A DNA stretch of 58,487 nt from an uncultured Bacilli bacterium (GTDB lineage Bacteria; Bacillota_I; Bacilli_A; RF39; UBA660), in the NCBI GenBank assembly GCA_947585665.1, contig CANPXE010000011.1, positions 1 to 58,487 on the forward strand, given 5' to 3'. Positions 27,601 through 34,532 of this stretch are shown here, piece after piece (the first letter of the stretch is position 1; every line of letters begins with the position of its first letter). Under the pieces are notes generated by a model that worked only from the letters and a program-made list of their open reading frames with translations, did not search any database and had not been told where the DNA came from. The translations under genes were made by a program, and so were the position numbers.

Positions 27601-28633
27601 CTTCTTCTAGTGAATTACCATAGACGCTACCAGCCAATGAAAGATTTGATGGTAAATTGTATAATGTTGCTTTACCGAAGTTTGTTGCTCCTGCAAATAT
27701 TTTTTGACTAGTAGTTAACCCTTTTAAACTTTCATAAGTGCCAGAGCCATCTCCCAAACCTGCAGCTTGTCCTACTAATAAATTAGGAACCATACCACCA
27801 ACCGCTTCTGAAACTTGACCAAGCATATTATCTCGTTTAGAGAAAGAACCATCTTCGAATTGATTCCACATTTGTTCATCCCAACCTAATGCTTTCATTC
27901 CTTCTTCTACACCATTAACAGCAATATTTTGTCTTACTTTTTCTCTTCTTCTATTATATTCTTCATCTGATATTATTCCCAAGTTATGAGCTAAACCATC
28001 ATTTATTCTACTATCCCAATCGCTTAAAGTATCATACCATCCTTCAACTGTCTTGGCAGCACCCTGAGCAGCAGAAACTGACATATTAGCGCCTGTCTTT
28101 AATGCACGATCTAATGTGTCGTGTTTTATTAGCGATCCTTCATCTAATTTTTCCATTGTATCAGAATTTAATCCTATATTGTCCATTAGTTCTTTTGTTT
28201 TATTTCGACCTATTTCTATATCAATAGCATCTCTATTTCTTCTATATTCGTCATCATCAATAAATCCTAATCTACTTCTAATATTGTTAATTCCGTGTCC
28301 AGCTGCAAACGTTATAGTGTCGTCTGCTACTTCACCAACTTTGGCAACTGTTTTACCTACATTTATACCAACATTTGCTACAGTTTTTCCTGTATTACCA
28401 ATTAATGATCCTATATCTTTAAATTGAAAACCATCATTTAATGGTGCGAAAAAACTTGTATTTTTCTTTTTTTCTTCTTTCTTTTGCTGTTCTTCTTGTT
28501 GTTTCATTTGTTGTTGATAAGAATTAAATTCATTTTGGGTGGTATAAGAACTCCTAGATGGGTCCCACACTGAAACTTCATTTTCATCTTCTTCTTCCCA
28601 CGAAGAAGTTACTGGATTCCAAATTTGAGCCAT
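21653..28633 (-). CDS. Giant polyvalent virion protein with zincin metallopeptidase motif
   Basis: A 2326-residue protein. N-terminal third: repeated apolar/Gly segments (for example GGMVPNLLVGQAAGLG, AIVGGITGGFLNLPG) that could insert in membrane. HEITH at about residue 628, followed by a downstream Glu/Asp-rich segment, fits a zincin (HExxH) protease. Around 945-1060 is the GYIIENGEMLDFSED domain that recurs in large polyvalent phage proteins. Then a long coiled coil (about 1150-1450) and a helical region (YFPHFVDQKP...). The C-terminus has repeats of YINSxNLSxxQKxxL. In podoviruses this slot holds internal ejectosome proteins, so I infer injection with the DNA. Confidence 0.85.
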   Translation of the reverse strand: MAQIWNPVTSSWEEEDENEVSVWDPSRSSYTTQNEFNSYQQQMKQQEEQQKKEEKKKNTSFFAPLNDGFQFKDIGSLIGNTGKTVANVGINVGKTVAKVGEVADDTITFAAGHGINNIRSRLGFIDDDEYRRNRDAIDIEIGRNKTKELMDNIGLNSDTMEKLDEGSLIKHDTLDRALKTGANMSVSAAQGAAKTVEGWYDTLSDWDSRINDGLAHNLGIISDEEYNRRREKVRQNIAVNGVEEGMKALGWDEQMWNQFEDGSFSKRDNMLGQVSEAVGGMVPNLLVGQAAGLGDGSGTYESLKGLTTSQKIFAGATNFGKATLYNLPSNLSLAGSVYGNSLEEAYANGATDSEAAKYAIMQSSAEIATEWITGGIPGLEGTGLLDKGADFLLDKATGKIKKEAVKGLIKTLGKAGYEVIGEGVEEGLSEILSPMIKNATYSKGEKINWDDVVSSAIVGGITGGFLNLPGTINDVSNVIRENQKVNSTSLNESENNDISIANEPNSSELDLSNINTQEQQTNQNMATNDNNIDNIQNTQYEYVKSDNTKIDNLRKSASENLEKSERTTQLVNTVEKVIEDKNYNVLFDSTITNDKGVSVNAQIKTLDNGEVEIRLNPNSDRAGEFLLVHEITHSISNDDLRSFVNDYASKNKDFANAIKSLEETYGTTDISDEVLADISGQLFGNQEFINSLQTSNTVQSKNIIKRVYESLKRLLNKLTEGGRYRNFVQDLETKWREAYRMQSNNLQIETKYSSNLKLKNSNGIEYNKNGELDKYKSSTLFNQMMQRSKPGVKKKLGVNDYNNYYGILKNEDNDYEIIFKIPILGNEDFINKISKEWDENVESRKSDNTNIEEIEFRQGVSDSDNASIEGEQAWTEFIDEVLARFESQRFNSNKYIRQSNGNSANELNTSKGLEKTSSFSSDENNNKQKLSNISQKAKDYFGITNDFKKAGYIIENGEMLDFSEDNIRREHSDISAISDMEAFINNGAIRIIERAETSLCEIAKKPTADQIYKIMDFSDAVSGKPLTIDLKNGKDSITIKYEKINSTKVKNDILNFYNKGTRPNGVEILEDSNKIENLSLQQQQEKLINSWISNGLIDDINDPEINKFIKGYPDVFPNGKIINAKNSLTDKTWQQHLEENYKSSGTRTVLKDIKSTKKKTLPYINTKSVTGEEKSYYEYVQDKINSLRNDLKTSKSKKVSENLKPLFDSGYSVQDIEATLNNIERNIIDKPKKMSKLEKLVRNKFELDFEKYTQEYEEKGMSKNQKKILENESTISKLKEAQQDIIKKIDDKISQKQNLYDQLKSKETKKAADILQQVEMLKNQQANRKLEYEDRIKRLIEKNKNLNEKDNSTEFKRQEQRALKQDEYRELAFKMTENMVEWKDKSRGISYEINTMKRNLYDIMSNEEATKMYETYFRPITDNNAKMEKYVNSYNEKINKLNLSQKEAVAVQMLGEYKYNKETLVTGGQVDDFIEKNKLDYKKVEKAVEVFRNVYDEVIVETNKVLAEQGMKTIEYRKGYFPHFVDQKPVTRFGKIAEKLGFKVNDDKLPTDIAGITDMFKPGKVWFRNAQQRKGKYTDFNALKGYDNYIRGAAEVIFHTEDIQKLRALESVIRYQYTDSSFAEELDKIYKDISIDADEKQRQVDELKAKVVNPLGNFATVIKDYTDSLANKKAIGDRSLEHSLGREIYSTMTNIQSRVSANMVGLNVSSALTNFIPITQAYSQISTKNMAKAIRETISSQHKTDNLSNASTFLTNRNNQAERLYKTKLDTLNQKASLLFESIDDFTSNVIVRGKYYENVEKGMSDIEALRNADEFAKDIMAGRDKGSMPTIMNRKNPLIKLFTAFQLEVNNQYGYMLKDMPRDLKDEGLNKLIGAFAKMFLGAWLYNKFSESVTGRKSAFSPIDIVGDAVNTVQNENMSEYDKFTTILEDVAGEVPFIGGLIGGGRLPISSALPDFANTTEALFNLSDKDKRDNSLKTLKSELMKPVFYVVMPFGGGQIKKTIEGVSMYSHDLPGSYTSNGKLRFEADNSAIGVAKSLAFGQYASKNAKEYFDNGYAPLTQEQQEEIKKLGISVNEYREYRSAYSDLNKIKADKNSNGDSIPGSASGKKAYSIINNKSYSKDQKNYLLDAISKNSGITVDDLNNLENNEDIFKYFYSLNNDKKREFLDEIKNNNFTSRQLYDYNIYKKQMEDKYVNVIAKQQVIDYIKNSNLTSDQKLHLYFKNYGSEEQSYIIKNFNIDSTSFLNTINYVNNIKDEFSGSSYSDYRKNKIFDYINSLNLSTPQKVVLFRLSGYSLSNYKTSMFNYINSMNLSKYEKDSLWNYLY

Positions 28634-28649
28634 AATATCACTCCTTTAT

Positions 28650-29579
28650 CTATTTTTTAGCAACTTGTTCATACTTGTTTTTAGAACCATTCCAAACATA
28701 ATATTTGCCGTTACACTCCCAAACCGTTTGATTAGCAATATTAACACCGCTACTATTTGTTGCATTACTACCATACAAGTCTTTAGCTTTTTTACCTGTA
28801 GATTTAACTTTAACACCACCGATATTATCTGGTTGATAGTAAACACCGTTTTTATCCTTTGTTTTAAAAGTACCATACTTAGTATCTGGATTTATGTCAC
28901 CAGAATAATAATTTGTTTTGATTTGTTGCGCTTTTTGAGTTTCACTAAATTGTTTTTGTTGTAATGCAAGATTTGTGTTATACTGTCTAACACTTTCTCT
29001 ATATTGTTTTTCTTGCATCTCTTTTTCCCACGCTGCTTGTTGAGCATTATAATAATTTTGATAAGCTTGTAATCCTGCCTGTCTAGCTTGCTCTTCTAGT
29101 TGAGCTCGTGTATTAGCAAGATTTGAATCATACTGAGCATTAGTGTTAGATATATTAGTATCAAATTGAAGATTTGTATCACCAATTTGTGAATCAATAT
29201 TTTGTAATTCATCCGCTTTTCTGTTTAATATATCGTTTAAGTTTCTTCCATAAGAATTATTTATTGAATTTACTTGAGAACCAACTATTCCTTGTGTTCC
29301 TAATCCAGCTCTATTTAAAGCACTTTGATTGTCTCGTAATGAAAGCAACCTATTTATATTAGCTTGTCTAGCATCGGTTGCAGCTGTTTCTGATGCAGTC
29401 TCTTTATTTTTATTTAACTGATCAATAGCTGATTGTCTTTGAGCATTTAATTCATTTAATGCAGCATCACGTTGTTGATTTAATGCATCTAATACGTATT
29501 GATTCTTTTTCAAGTAATCTTGTTCTGTTTGTGTTTGTTTCTTTTCTGCTGCTTTTTGCCAATCACTCACTGATGCCAT
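28650..29579 (-). CDS. Coiled-coil internal virion protein candidate
   Basis: A 309-residue protein: residues about 1-215 are Ala/Gln/Asn/Arg-rich helices (AALNELNAQRQSAIDQLNKN, ARAQLEEQARQAG and similar) with an internal GLGTQGIVGSQVNSINNSYG patch. The last 80 residues are beta-rich and Tyr/Gly-rich (YYSGDINPDTKYGTFKT, VWECNGKYYVWNG). Position between the propeller-type tail gene and the giant polyvalent gene matches internal or ejection proteins of podoviruses. I recognise no catalytic motif. Confidence 0.65.
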   Translation of the reverse strand: MASVSDWQKAAEKKQTQTEQDYLKKNQYVLDALNQQRDAALNELNAQRQSAIDQLNKNKETASETAATDARQANINRLLSLRDNQSALNRAGLGTQGIVGSQVNSINNSYGRNLNDILNRKADELQNIDSQIGDTNLQFDTNISNTNAQYDSNLANTRAQLEEQARQAGLQAYQNYYNAQQAAWEKEMQEKQYRESVRQYNTNLALQQKQFSETQKAQQIKTNYYSGDINPDTKYGTFKTKDKNGVYYQPDNIGGVKVKSTGKKAKDLYGSNATNSSGVNIANQTVWECNGKYYVWNGSKNKYEQVAKK

Positions 29580-29594
29580 TTTTTAATCACCTCT

Positions 29595-31427
29595 CTAATC
29601 TCCTCTATATTTTCCAGAATTTACATATTCTAAAAAAAGACGCTCAAATGTTAATCGAGTGTCTTTATTATTTTTAAAAAATATTTTAACAAACATAAAT
29701 TTTTGTATTTTTTCTTTTTCTTGAATTACTTTTGGGAAATTGTCTTTTAATTCCTTATACTCTTTGTGAACAACTTCAACAGTACCATCATCTAATTCAT
29801 ATCCTAAAATCAAATTTGAATCAACAATTGGATTTAAAACAACTGTTAAATTTTTTATTGTTTTTGCAACTGTATTTGAATTTAATTCTAAAAAAGGAGT
29901 TTCCCAATATACATCAATAGGTTTATCAATATCTAAGTAAGTATTATTAAACTTACATATTTTTCCATCAGCTGTACCGAAATACAATTCATCATTCCAA
30001 CTAAATAGTACTCTTGCTGGTACATCATCCCAATACCACCATTCATATTGATATTGTTCGGTTTTAGAATTTTTTGGATAACTTAAATATCTAGAATCAG
30101 CAATGTAAATATGGTTATTAACACACAAGTAATACTTGCCTTGAAATGAATACGAAAAAGCTTCTTCTAAATTTTGTTCTTTCATTAATCTTCCATTTAT
30201 ATAATAACTTCTAGACTGAAATGCTTTTTCACCATTATTTTGTCCAATAATAGAAAATACTCCTTGATTGGTTAACGTTAAAGGATCATTAAGTAAGTTA
30301 GTATTAGCATATTTAGATATACATCCTATGTTTTTAATTCCATCTCTTAATGGGAAAACCTCAGTATTGTCTAATAAATTAGAACTTCTATAATATAAAG
30401 TACAATCTGTATCGGATTGTTTCTTTTGAATTGCAAGAGTTCCATCGTTTAATCTAGAGTATGAAATTATAGGCTCAGTACCAATTTTAGTAAAGTTTTG
30501 ATCTGGCCAATATGTAGGATCATCTTGTGCTGAATAAAAATCGTAATTAGGTAAATCAGGATTTCCTGATACAAATATGCGATTATTGTTTCCTTCATAT
30601 CCGAATAAAGTTGCAATGTCACATTTGTTGATTTTATCTGTATTTTCTTTTGAAACTTTGCTATAACGAATACTAACATTATCTCTTCCTAAAACTGGAC
30701 TCTCGCCTGGAGCTTTTGTAAGTTCAACTATTCCTTTTTCTTTATCTACTTTATAATCAGTTACTACTTCCCAATCACCAGTATCTTTTAACACTTGAAC
30801 TAAATCAACATCTGTGATATTAGAATCATCTAATTTAAATTTAGTTTGTTCACTTTCTTTAATACTTCCATTTTCTTCTTTTTTTATTACTTCTGTTAAG
30901 AAAGTATTTATTCGATATGGCGACATAAGATTAATTAATTCATAATCTTCACCACCACCAGATGCATCTCTTGAAATTGAAGTTGTTGGTATATAACCAC
31001 ATTCGTCTAAAAATCTTGCTTCATATCCGTTTTCAAATTGTCCATAACAAACGGCACGCGTTCCATCGAAAATGATCAGTTTCTCTTCTATATATATTCC
31101 TGTAGATCTACTATCAGTCATTCCTGTTAGTATAACTGTTTTTGTTTTAAAGTTATCTGTTACTTCATACAATTTATCACCAGAATGAATTAAAAATAAT
31201 TCTTTTGTTTTTGTATCAAAATTCCAACATCCATTAATTTGACCATCAAACTCTAATATCTTTTCGTAACCATTTCTAGTCTCATTAAATCCATCATTAT
31301 TAATTAAATTTTTTGCATTTGGACTTCTTCTTTTGTCAACTTCAATAGGAGAAGATGTAAAATCAACTCCCATAAAGTTTTCAATTGTATATATATTTTT
31401 TGGTTTTGCAGCTGGTACATTATACAT
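29595..31427 (-). CDS. Tail hub/stabilisation protein (beta-propeller-like)
   Basis: A 610-residue protein beginning MYNVPAAKPKNIYTIENFMG with DKRRSPNAKNLINNDG...RNGYEKI, the opening seen in podovirus tail-tube or P22 gp10-like stabilisation proteins. The body is all beta with recurring strand-turn units and WYWDDVPARVLFSWNDELYF. The start overlaps the stop of the adaptor gene by 1 nt (TAATG). It probably closes the portal-adaptor assembly. Confidence 0.7.
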   Translation of the reverse strand: MYNVPAAKPKNIYTIENFMGVDFTSSPIEVDKRRSPNAKNLINNDGFNETRNGYEKILEFDGQINGCWNFDTKTKELFLIHSGDKLYEVTDNFKTKTVILTGMTDSRSTGIYIEEKLIIFDGTRAVCYGQFENGYEARFLDECGYIPTTSISRDASGGGEDYELINLMSPYRINTFLTEVIKKEENGSIKESEQTKFKLDDSNITDVDLVQVLKDTGDWEVVTDYKVDKEKGIVELTKAPGESPVLGRDNVSIRYSKVSKENTDKINKCDIATLFGYEGNNNRIFVSGNPDLPNYDFYSAQDDPTYWPDQNFTKIGTEPIISYSRLNDGTLAIQKKQSDTDCTLYYRSSNLLDNTEVFPLRDGIKNIGCISKYANTNLLNDPLTLTNQGVFSIIGQNNGEKAFQSRSYYINGRLMKEQNLEEAFSYSFQGKYYLCVNNHIYIADSRYLSYPKNSKTEQYQYEWWYWDDVPARVLFSWNDELYFGTADGKICKFNNTYLDIDKPIDVYWETPFLELNSNTVAKTIKNLTVVLNPIVDSNLILGYELDDGTVEVVHKEYKELKDNFPKVIQEKEKIQKFMFVKIFFKNNKDTRLTFERLFLEYVNSGKYRGD

Positions 31428-32026
31428 TAATAATCACCGCTATAAATGGTTTGAATGTTATTAGGAATTGGATTATAATTATGGTCCTGGAAATTTTGAA
31501 TTGTTTGATAAAATTCATTCATATAAATTGTTGATAGTTGAACATCATCATCTTTATATAGTTCACCAGCGATATAAAGTGGAATCGCTACTGTAAGTGG
31601 TATTGGAATTTCTAAATCTGTACTAGAAGATGAAGATGAAGTTAATAAATCAGGATATGATTCATAATAAACTATAATTTGTCCACTACTCCAATTTTTA
31701 ATAACTAGCTGATTGTTTCCTTCTAATTCATATCCCTCATAAGTACCTCCATCATTGACGATTTGATAGACTTTTTTAAAGTTAGACAACTTATTCAAAT
31801 CATATCTTTCAGTATCTTCTTTCTTTTTTAATACATATTTTTTTATTAGAGGTTGAACATTTTCTAATATTATATTAATCGCTTCGTTAGCTGCCTGTGG
31901 CATTGCAAATAAATATGTTTTATATTTTTTATCTTGTTTATATTCATTTAAGTTATTAATTGTTAATTCTTCTTTGTTTAAAAACATTTTTTTTAATGAT
32001 TCGATTTGAATTTGACCCCAATTCAT
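31427..32026 (-). CDS. Head-to-tail adaptor protein (P22 gp4/T7 gp11-like)
   Basis: A 199-residue protein. The C-terminal helix pair IPIPLTVAIPLYIAGELYKD plus DVQLSTIYMNEFYQ is the typical signature of podovirus and siphovirus connector proteins. N-terminal helices are followed by a beta insert (GTYEGYELEGNNQLVIKNW) and a Ser-rich loop of seven consecutive Ser/Thr. The gene sits directly before the tail hub gene. Confidence 0.75.
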   Translation of the reverse strand: MNWGQIQIESLKKMFLNKEELTINNLNEYKQDKKYKTYLFAMPQAANEAINIILENVQPLIKKYVLKKKEDTERYDLNKLSNFKKVYQIVNDGGTYEGYELEGNNQLVIKNWSSGQIIVYYESYPDLLTSSSSSSTDLEIPIPLTVAIPLYIAGELYKDDDVQLSTIYMNEFYQTIQNFQDHNYNPIPNNIQTIYSGDY

Positions 32027-32084
32027 AAAATCACTCCTTCTTACAAGTTTGCAAGAGTTGCACTTGCTTTTACTACTAACTTGA

Positions 32085-32112
32085 TGAAAAAAAGCAATAA
32101 ATGCTTTTTATT
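32085..32112 (-). terminator. Possible intra-operon terminator
   Basis: AAAAAGCA-ataa-TGCTTTTT hairpin with A/T runs on both sides, between the heptad-repeat gene stop and the adaptor gene. It may lower expression of tail genes relative to capsid genes. Confidence 0.5.
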
Positions 32113-32116
32113 TTTA

Positions 32117-32614
32117 TTACCCAAGATATCCTGCATTTTTTAAAATGTTATAAACTTCTTGTGGAACAGAAACATCTTCACCACGTTTTAAATTATATGT
32201 ATAACCTCCAATAGTAACTGGAACATTTAAATCAGTTGGATTCAACTCGCTCTTTGGAATTCTTACAGTTACTTTTTTTTGTTGATTTAATTTATCTCTA
32301 ATAGATAAACTTTCTTGTTTTAGTTTTGCTTCAGTAAATTTTGCTTCTGTTCTTTTTAATTCTTCTTCTGCTTTTTTAATTGCTTCTTGAGATTTGTTTA
32401 ATTCGTCTTCTTTTGAAGATAATTCGTCTTCTTTTGAAGATAATTCGTCTTCTTTTGAAGATAACTCGTCTTCTTTTGAAGATAACTCGTCTTCTTTTGA
32501 AGATAACTCGTCTTCTTTTGAAGATAATATTTTTTGTTTTTCTTCTAACTCTTTCTGTAAAGAAAGAAGTTCTTCTTGTGTTAAAGTTTTATTTTCATCT
32601 TTATTATTAGCCAT
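32117..32614 (-). CDS. Virion/head-associated protein with exact heptad repeats
   Basis: A 165-residue protein next to the major capsid gene. Residues about 28-73 contain six copies of the heptad SSKEDEL, forming a perfect coiled coil, followed by a less regular helix. The last 55 residues (VTVRIPKSELNPTDLNVPVT, GEDVSVPQEVYNILKNAGYL) are a small beta/alpha domain resembling head-fibre or capsid-decorating anchors that dock to the shell. A head fibre or decoration role is inferred. Confidence 0.65.
   Translation of the reverse strand: MANNKDENKTLTQEELLSLQKELEEKQKILSSKEDELSSKEDELSSKEDELSSKEDELSSKEDELSSKEDELNKSQEAIKKAEEELKRTEAKFTEAKLKQESLSIRDKLNQQKKVTVRIPKSELNPTDLNVPVTIGGYTYNLKRGEDVSVPQEVYNILKNAGYLG
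32402..32527. repeat. Six 21-bp tandem repeats (heptad-coding)
   Basis: The unit with core gtcttcttttgaagataa recurs every 21 bp at 32405, 32426, 32447, 32468, 32489 and 32510. The first three copies share ATTCGTC and the last three ACTCGTC. Copy number can change without altering the frame. Confidence 0.95.
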
Positions 32615-32645
32615 TTTTTCCTCCTAAAAAATTAAGAGCAAGTGA

Positions 32646-33587
32646 TTATTCTTCACTTGCTCCTGTTTCGATTCTTACAATTCCAAGTTCATTTAAACGT
32701 ACTGATGTAAAGAAAGCTTTCCATCCAATAGTACCTCTTTGATCAAGCGGATCATTGTTTCCAGAGCTACCAATTGGTTTAACTATAATTTTTGCTTTAC
32801 CTTTACCTTTTTCAATATCAACAGCACCGTACGAATGACGACCATAGACTAATGCTTTATGAACATTAACTTCTGATGAATTTTGCTCTGTTGCAACTTC
32901 TGTAGATACTCTTATTCTTACACCATCATATTCACCAATTTCACCAGTTAACAATGCACGTGCATTGGCGTATTTAGCAACTTCAATAAATCCGTGTCCA
33001 TCTGTATCTTTCTTAAAGTCATATTCTTGATCTGGATCAATAATTGCATGAAAGCATCCATCTTCATAAGGTCTAATATTCGCATTTTTTAATCTTCTTC
33101 TTGCTTTTCTTATTTCATCACCTGTTAATACATCTGTTTTTGTTACTTCATCTCTTGCTGCTTTTGAACCAGCATATTGAACAGTAGTACCAGCTGAAAC
33201 AATATCATTAATTCTTGTATTAATCGTTTGAGCTGATTGTTCTCCGAACATCTCAGAAGTTTCGGTGATTATTGGATCTTTTCCTTGCATATCAAGAACA
33301 TCTGTAACAGTTACATAGTCACCTTCTTGCTTGATAGTCGCTTTAACTGAAGAGATTTCTAGTTTACTACCTTTTGGTGTAACTCCTTCCTCTAATGAAT
33401 TCTTTGGAACTGGTAAACATCCCATCTTTCTAAACTCTACTGTTGTTCCTTTTCCTTTTGGAATAGGTTTTTTGTCAGCATCATCGTATAAATATAAATC
33501 TGGTTTTTCTCTTTCAAGCATTGTTCTATCATAAAACTCTTGATTCTCAACTGATAGACTAGCAATACTATTTAAATTTTCATCCAT
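32646..33587 (-). CDS. Major capsid protein, N4-gp56 family
   Basis: A 313-residue protein of normal family length. Diagnostic segments: GTTVEFRKMGCLPVPKNSLE, VTVTDVLDMQGKDP, SAGTTVQYAG, LTGDEIRKARRRLKNANIRP, HAIIDPDQEYDFKKD and GEIGEYDGVRIRVST. These match the HK97-fold N4-gp56-type major capsid proteins. A strong site precedes ATG, and the gene follows the scaffold gene with a 21-nt gap. Confidence 0.93.
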   Translation of the reverse strand: MDENLNSIASLSVENQEFYDRTMLEREKPDLYLYDDADKKPIPKGKGTTVEFRKMGCLPVPKNSLEEGVTPKGSKLEISSVKATIKQEGDYVTVTDVLDMQGKDPIITETSEMFGEQSAQTINTRINDIVSAGTTVQYAGSKAARDEVTKTDVLTGDEIRKARRRLKNANIRPYEDGCFHAIIDPDQEYDFKKDTDGHGFIEVAKYANARALLTGEIGEYDGVRIRVSTEVATEQNSSEVNVHKALVYGRHSYGAVDIEKGKGKAKIIVKPIGSSGNNDPLDQRGTIGWKAFFTSVRLNELGIVRIETGASEE

Positions 33588-33608
33588 ATTTTCCCTCCTT
33601 GTTCGCCA

Positions 33609-34400
33609 TTAAATGCCTGATTTTACTTTTTCAACCTCTTTTAGGAATTCTTCACGAGACATTTTTGAATAATCAATATGAGTATCGTTATCGCTTGACA
33701 AACCACCTGGCGAACTCAAACTATTGGCAATGGTTTGTTTAGCTGTCTCTACTCCTTTATTTCTAAATTGATTTTCCATCTTCTTGTAAGACTCATATAG
33801 TTCACATAAAGATTTGTTTTTACCATCAATGTAATCAGTGAATATCTCATCTTTTAATAATGACGTCAAATCAACATTAGGATATTTCGAAATAAACTCA
33901 TCTACATCTTTTTGAGCTTTTTCTTCTGCTTCTCTTTTCGCTGTTTGCTGTTGTTCTTTTTCGCGTTGCTTTTCAGCAATATAAGAAGGATAATCAGTTA
34001 TTGGATCTTTTCCATCTTGAGATAAAGCATACATATTTTCATATATTTCAATATCGTTTTCATCTTCAATAACTGTGTTAGTATAAGGATTTATTTTACC
34101 TTTTAAAGCATTTAGTCTTCCCTCTTTTAATCCTTTTTCATAAGCTGTTTTACTTTTTAATCTTCCTTCTTCTTCAGCTTTTCTTCTAACCTCAGCAAAT
34201 TTTGAATTTTCGTTTTGTTGTTTTTCATCTTGTTTTTCATCAATTTGTTTTTTTTGACCTTCAGTTAAATTAGACGATGTAGTATCTAATTCCTCGTGTT
34301 GTTCTTTTTCAGTAACTTGTTCAGTAGATTCATCTTCTACTTCTGTTAGATCGGCGACATCTAACTCTTTTTCGCCAGTAATTACTTCTTCTTTTTCCAT
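33609..34400 (-). CDS. Capsid scaffold protein
   Basis: A 263-residue protein: very acidic N-terminus (VADLTEVEDESTEQVTEKEQ), long Lys/Glu/Gln coiled coil (about 55-200) and a short C-terminus with YSKMSREEFLKEVEKVKSGI. Charge pattern, position between portal and major capsid genes and size fit a scaffolding protein that guides procapsid assembly and leaves before DNA packaging. Confidence 0.85.
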   Translation of the reverse strand: MEKEEVITGEKELDVADLTEVEDESTEQVTEKEQHEELDTTSSNLTEGQKKQIDEKQDEKQQNENSKFAEVRRKAEEEGRLKSKTAYEKGLKEGRLNALKGKINPYTNTVIEDENDIEIYENMYALSQDGKDPITDYPSYIAEKQREKEQQQTAKREAEEKAQKDVDEFISKYPNVDLTSLLKDEIFTDYIDGKNKSLCELYESYKKMENQFRNKGVETAKQTIANSLSSPGGLSSDNDTHIDYSKMSREEFLKEVEKVKSGI

Positions 34401-34446
34401 AGTTTTTCCTTTCGTTTTGGATTTTTACTCTATTCCTGAGAAATAA

Positions 34447-34532
34447 AAAAAACACTTAAAAAGTGTTTTAGTATCTTAATAGATACTATATTAATGATCA
34501 TTTGATCATCAATATACTACCTATTAGGTAGT
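34447..34532 (-). terminator. Cluster of four perfect hairpins between portal and scaffold genes
   Basis: Consecutive inverted repeats: AAAACACTT/AAGTGTTTT (34449-34469), TAGTATCT/AGATACTA (34469-34488), ATGATCA/TGATCAT (34494-34509) and ACTACCT/AGGTAGT (34516-34532). On the minus strand the last hairpin before the scaffold gene is followed by a T-rich run and looks like an intrinsic terminator. The others may slow ribosomes or protect mRNA. Confidence 0.7.

Noticed and set aside
32380..32627. Plus-strand open frames across the 21-bp repeats
   Set aside because: They are open only because the 21-bp repeat has no stop in those frames; there is no ribosome site and the minus-strand gene is clearly coding.
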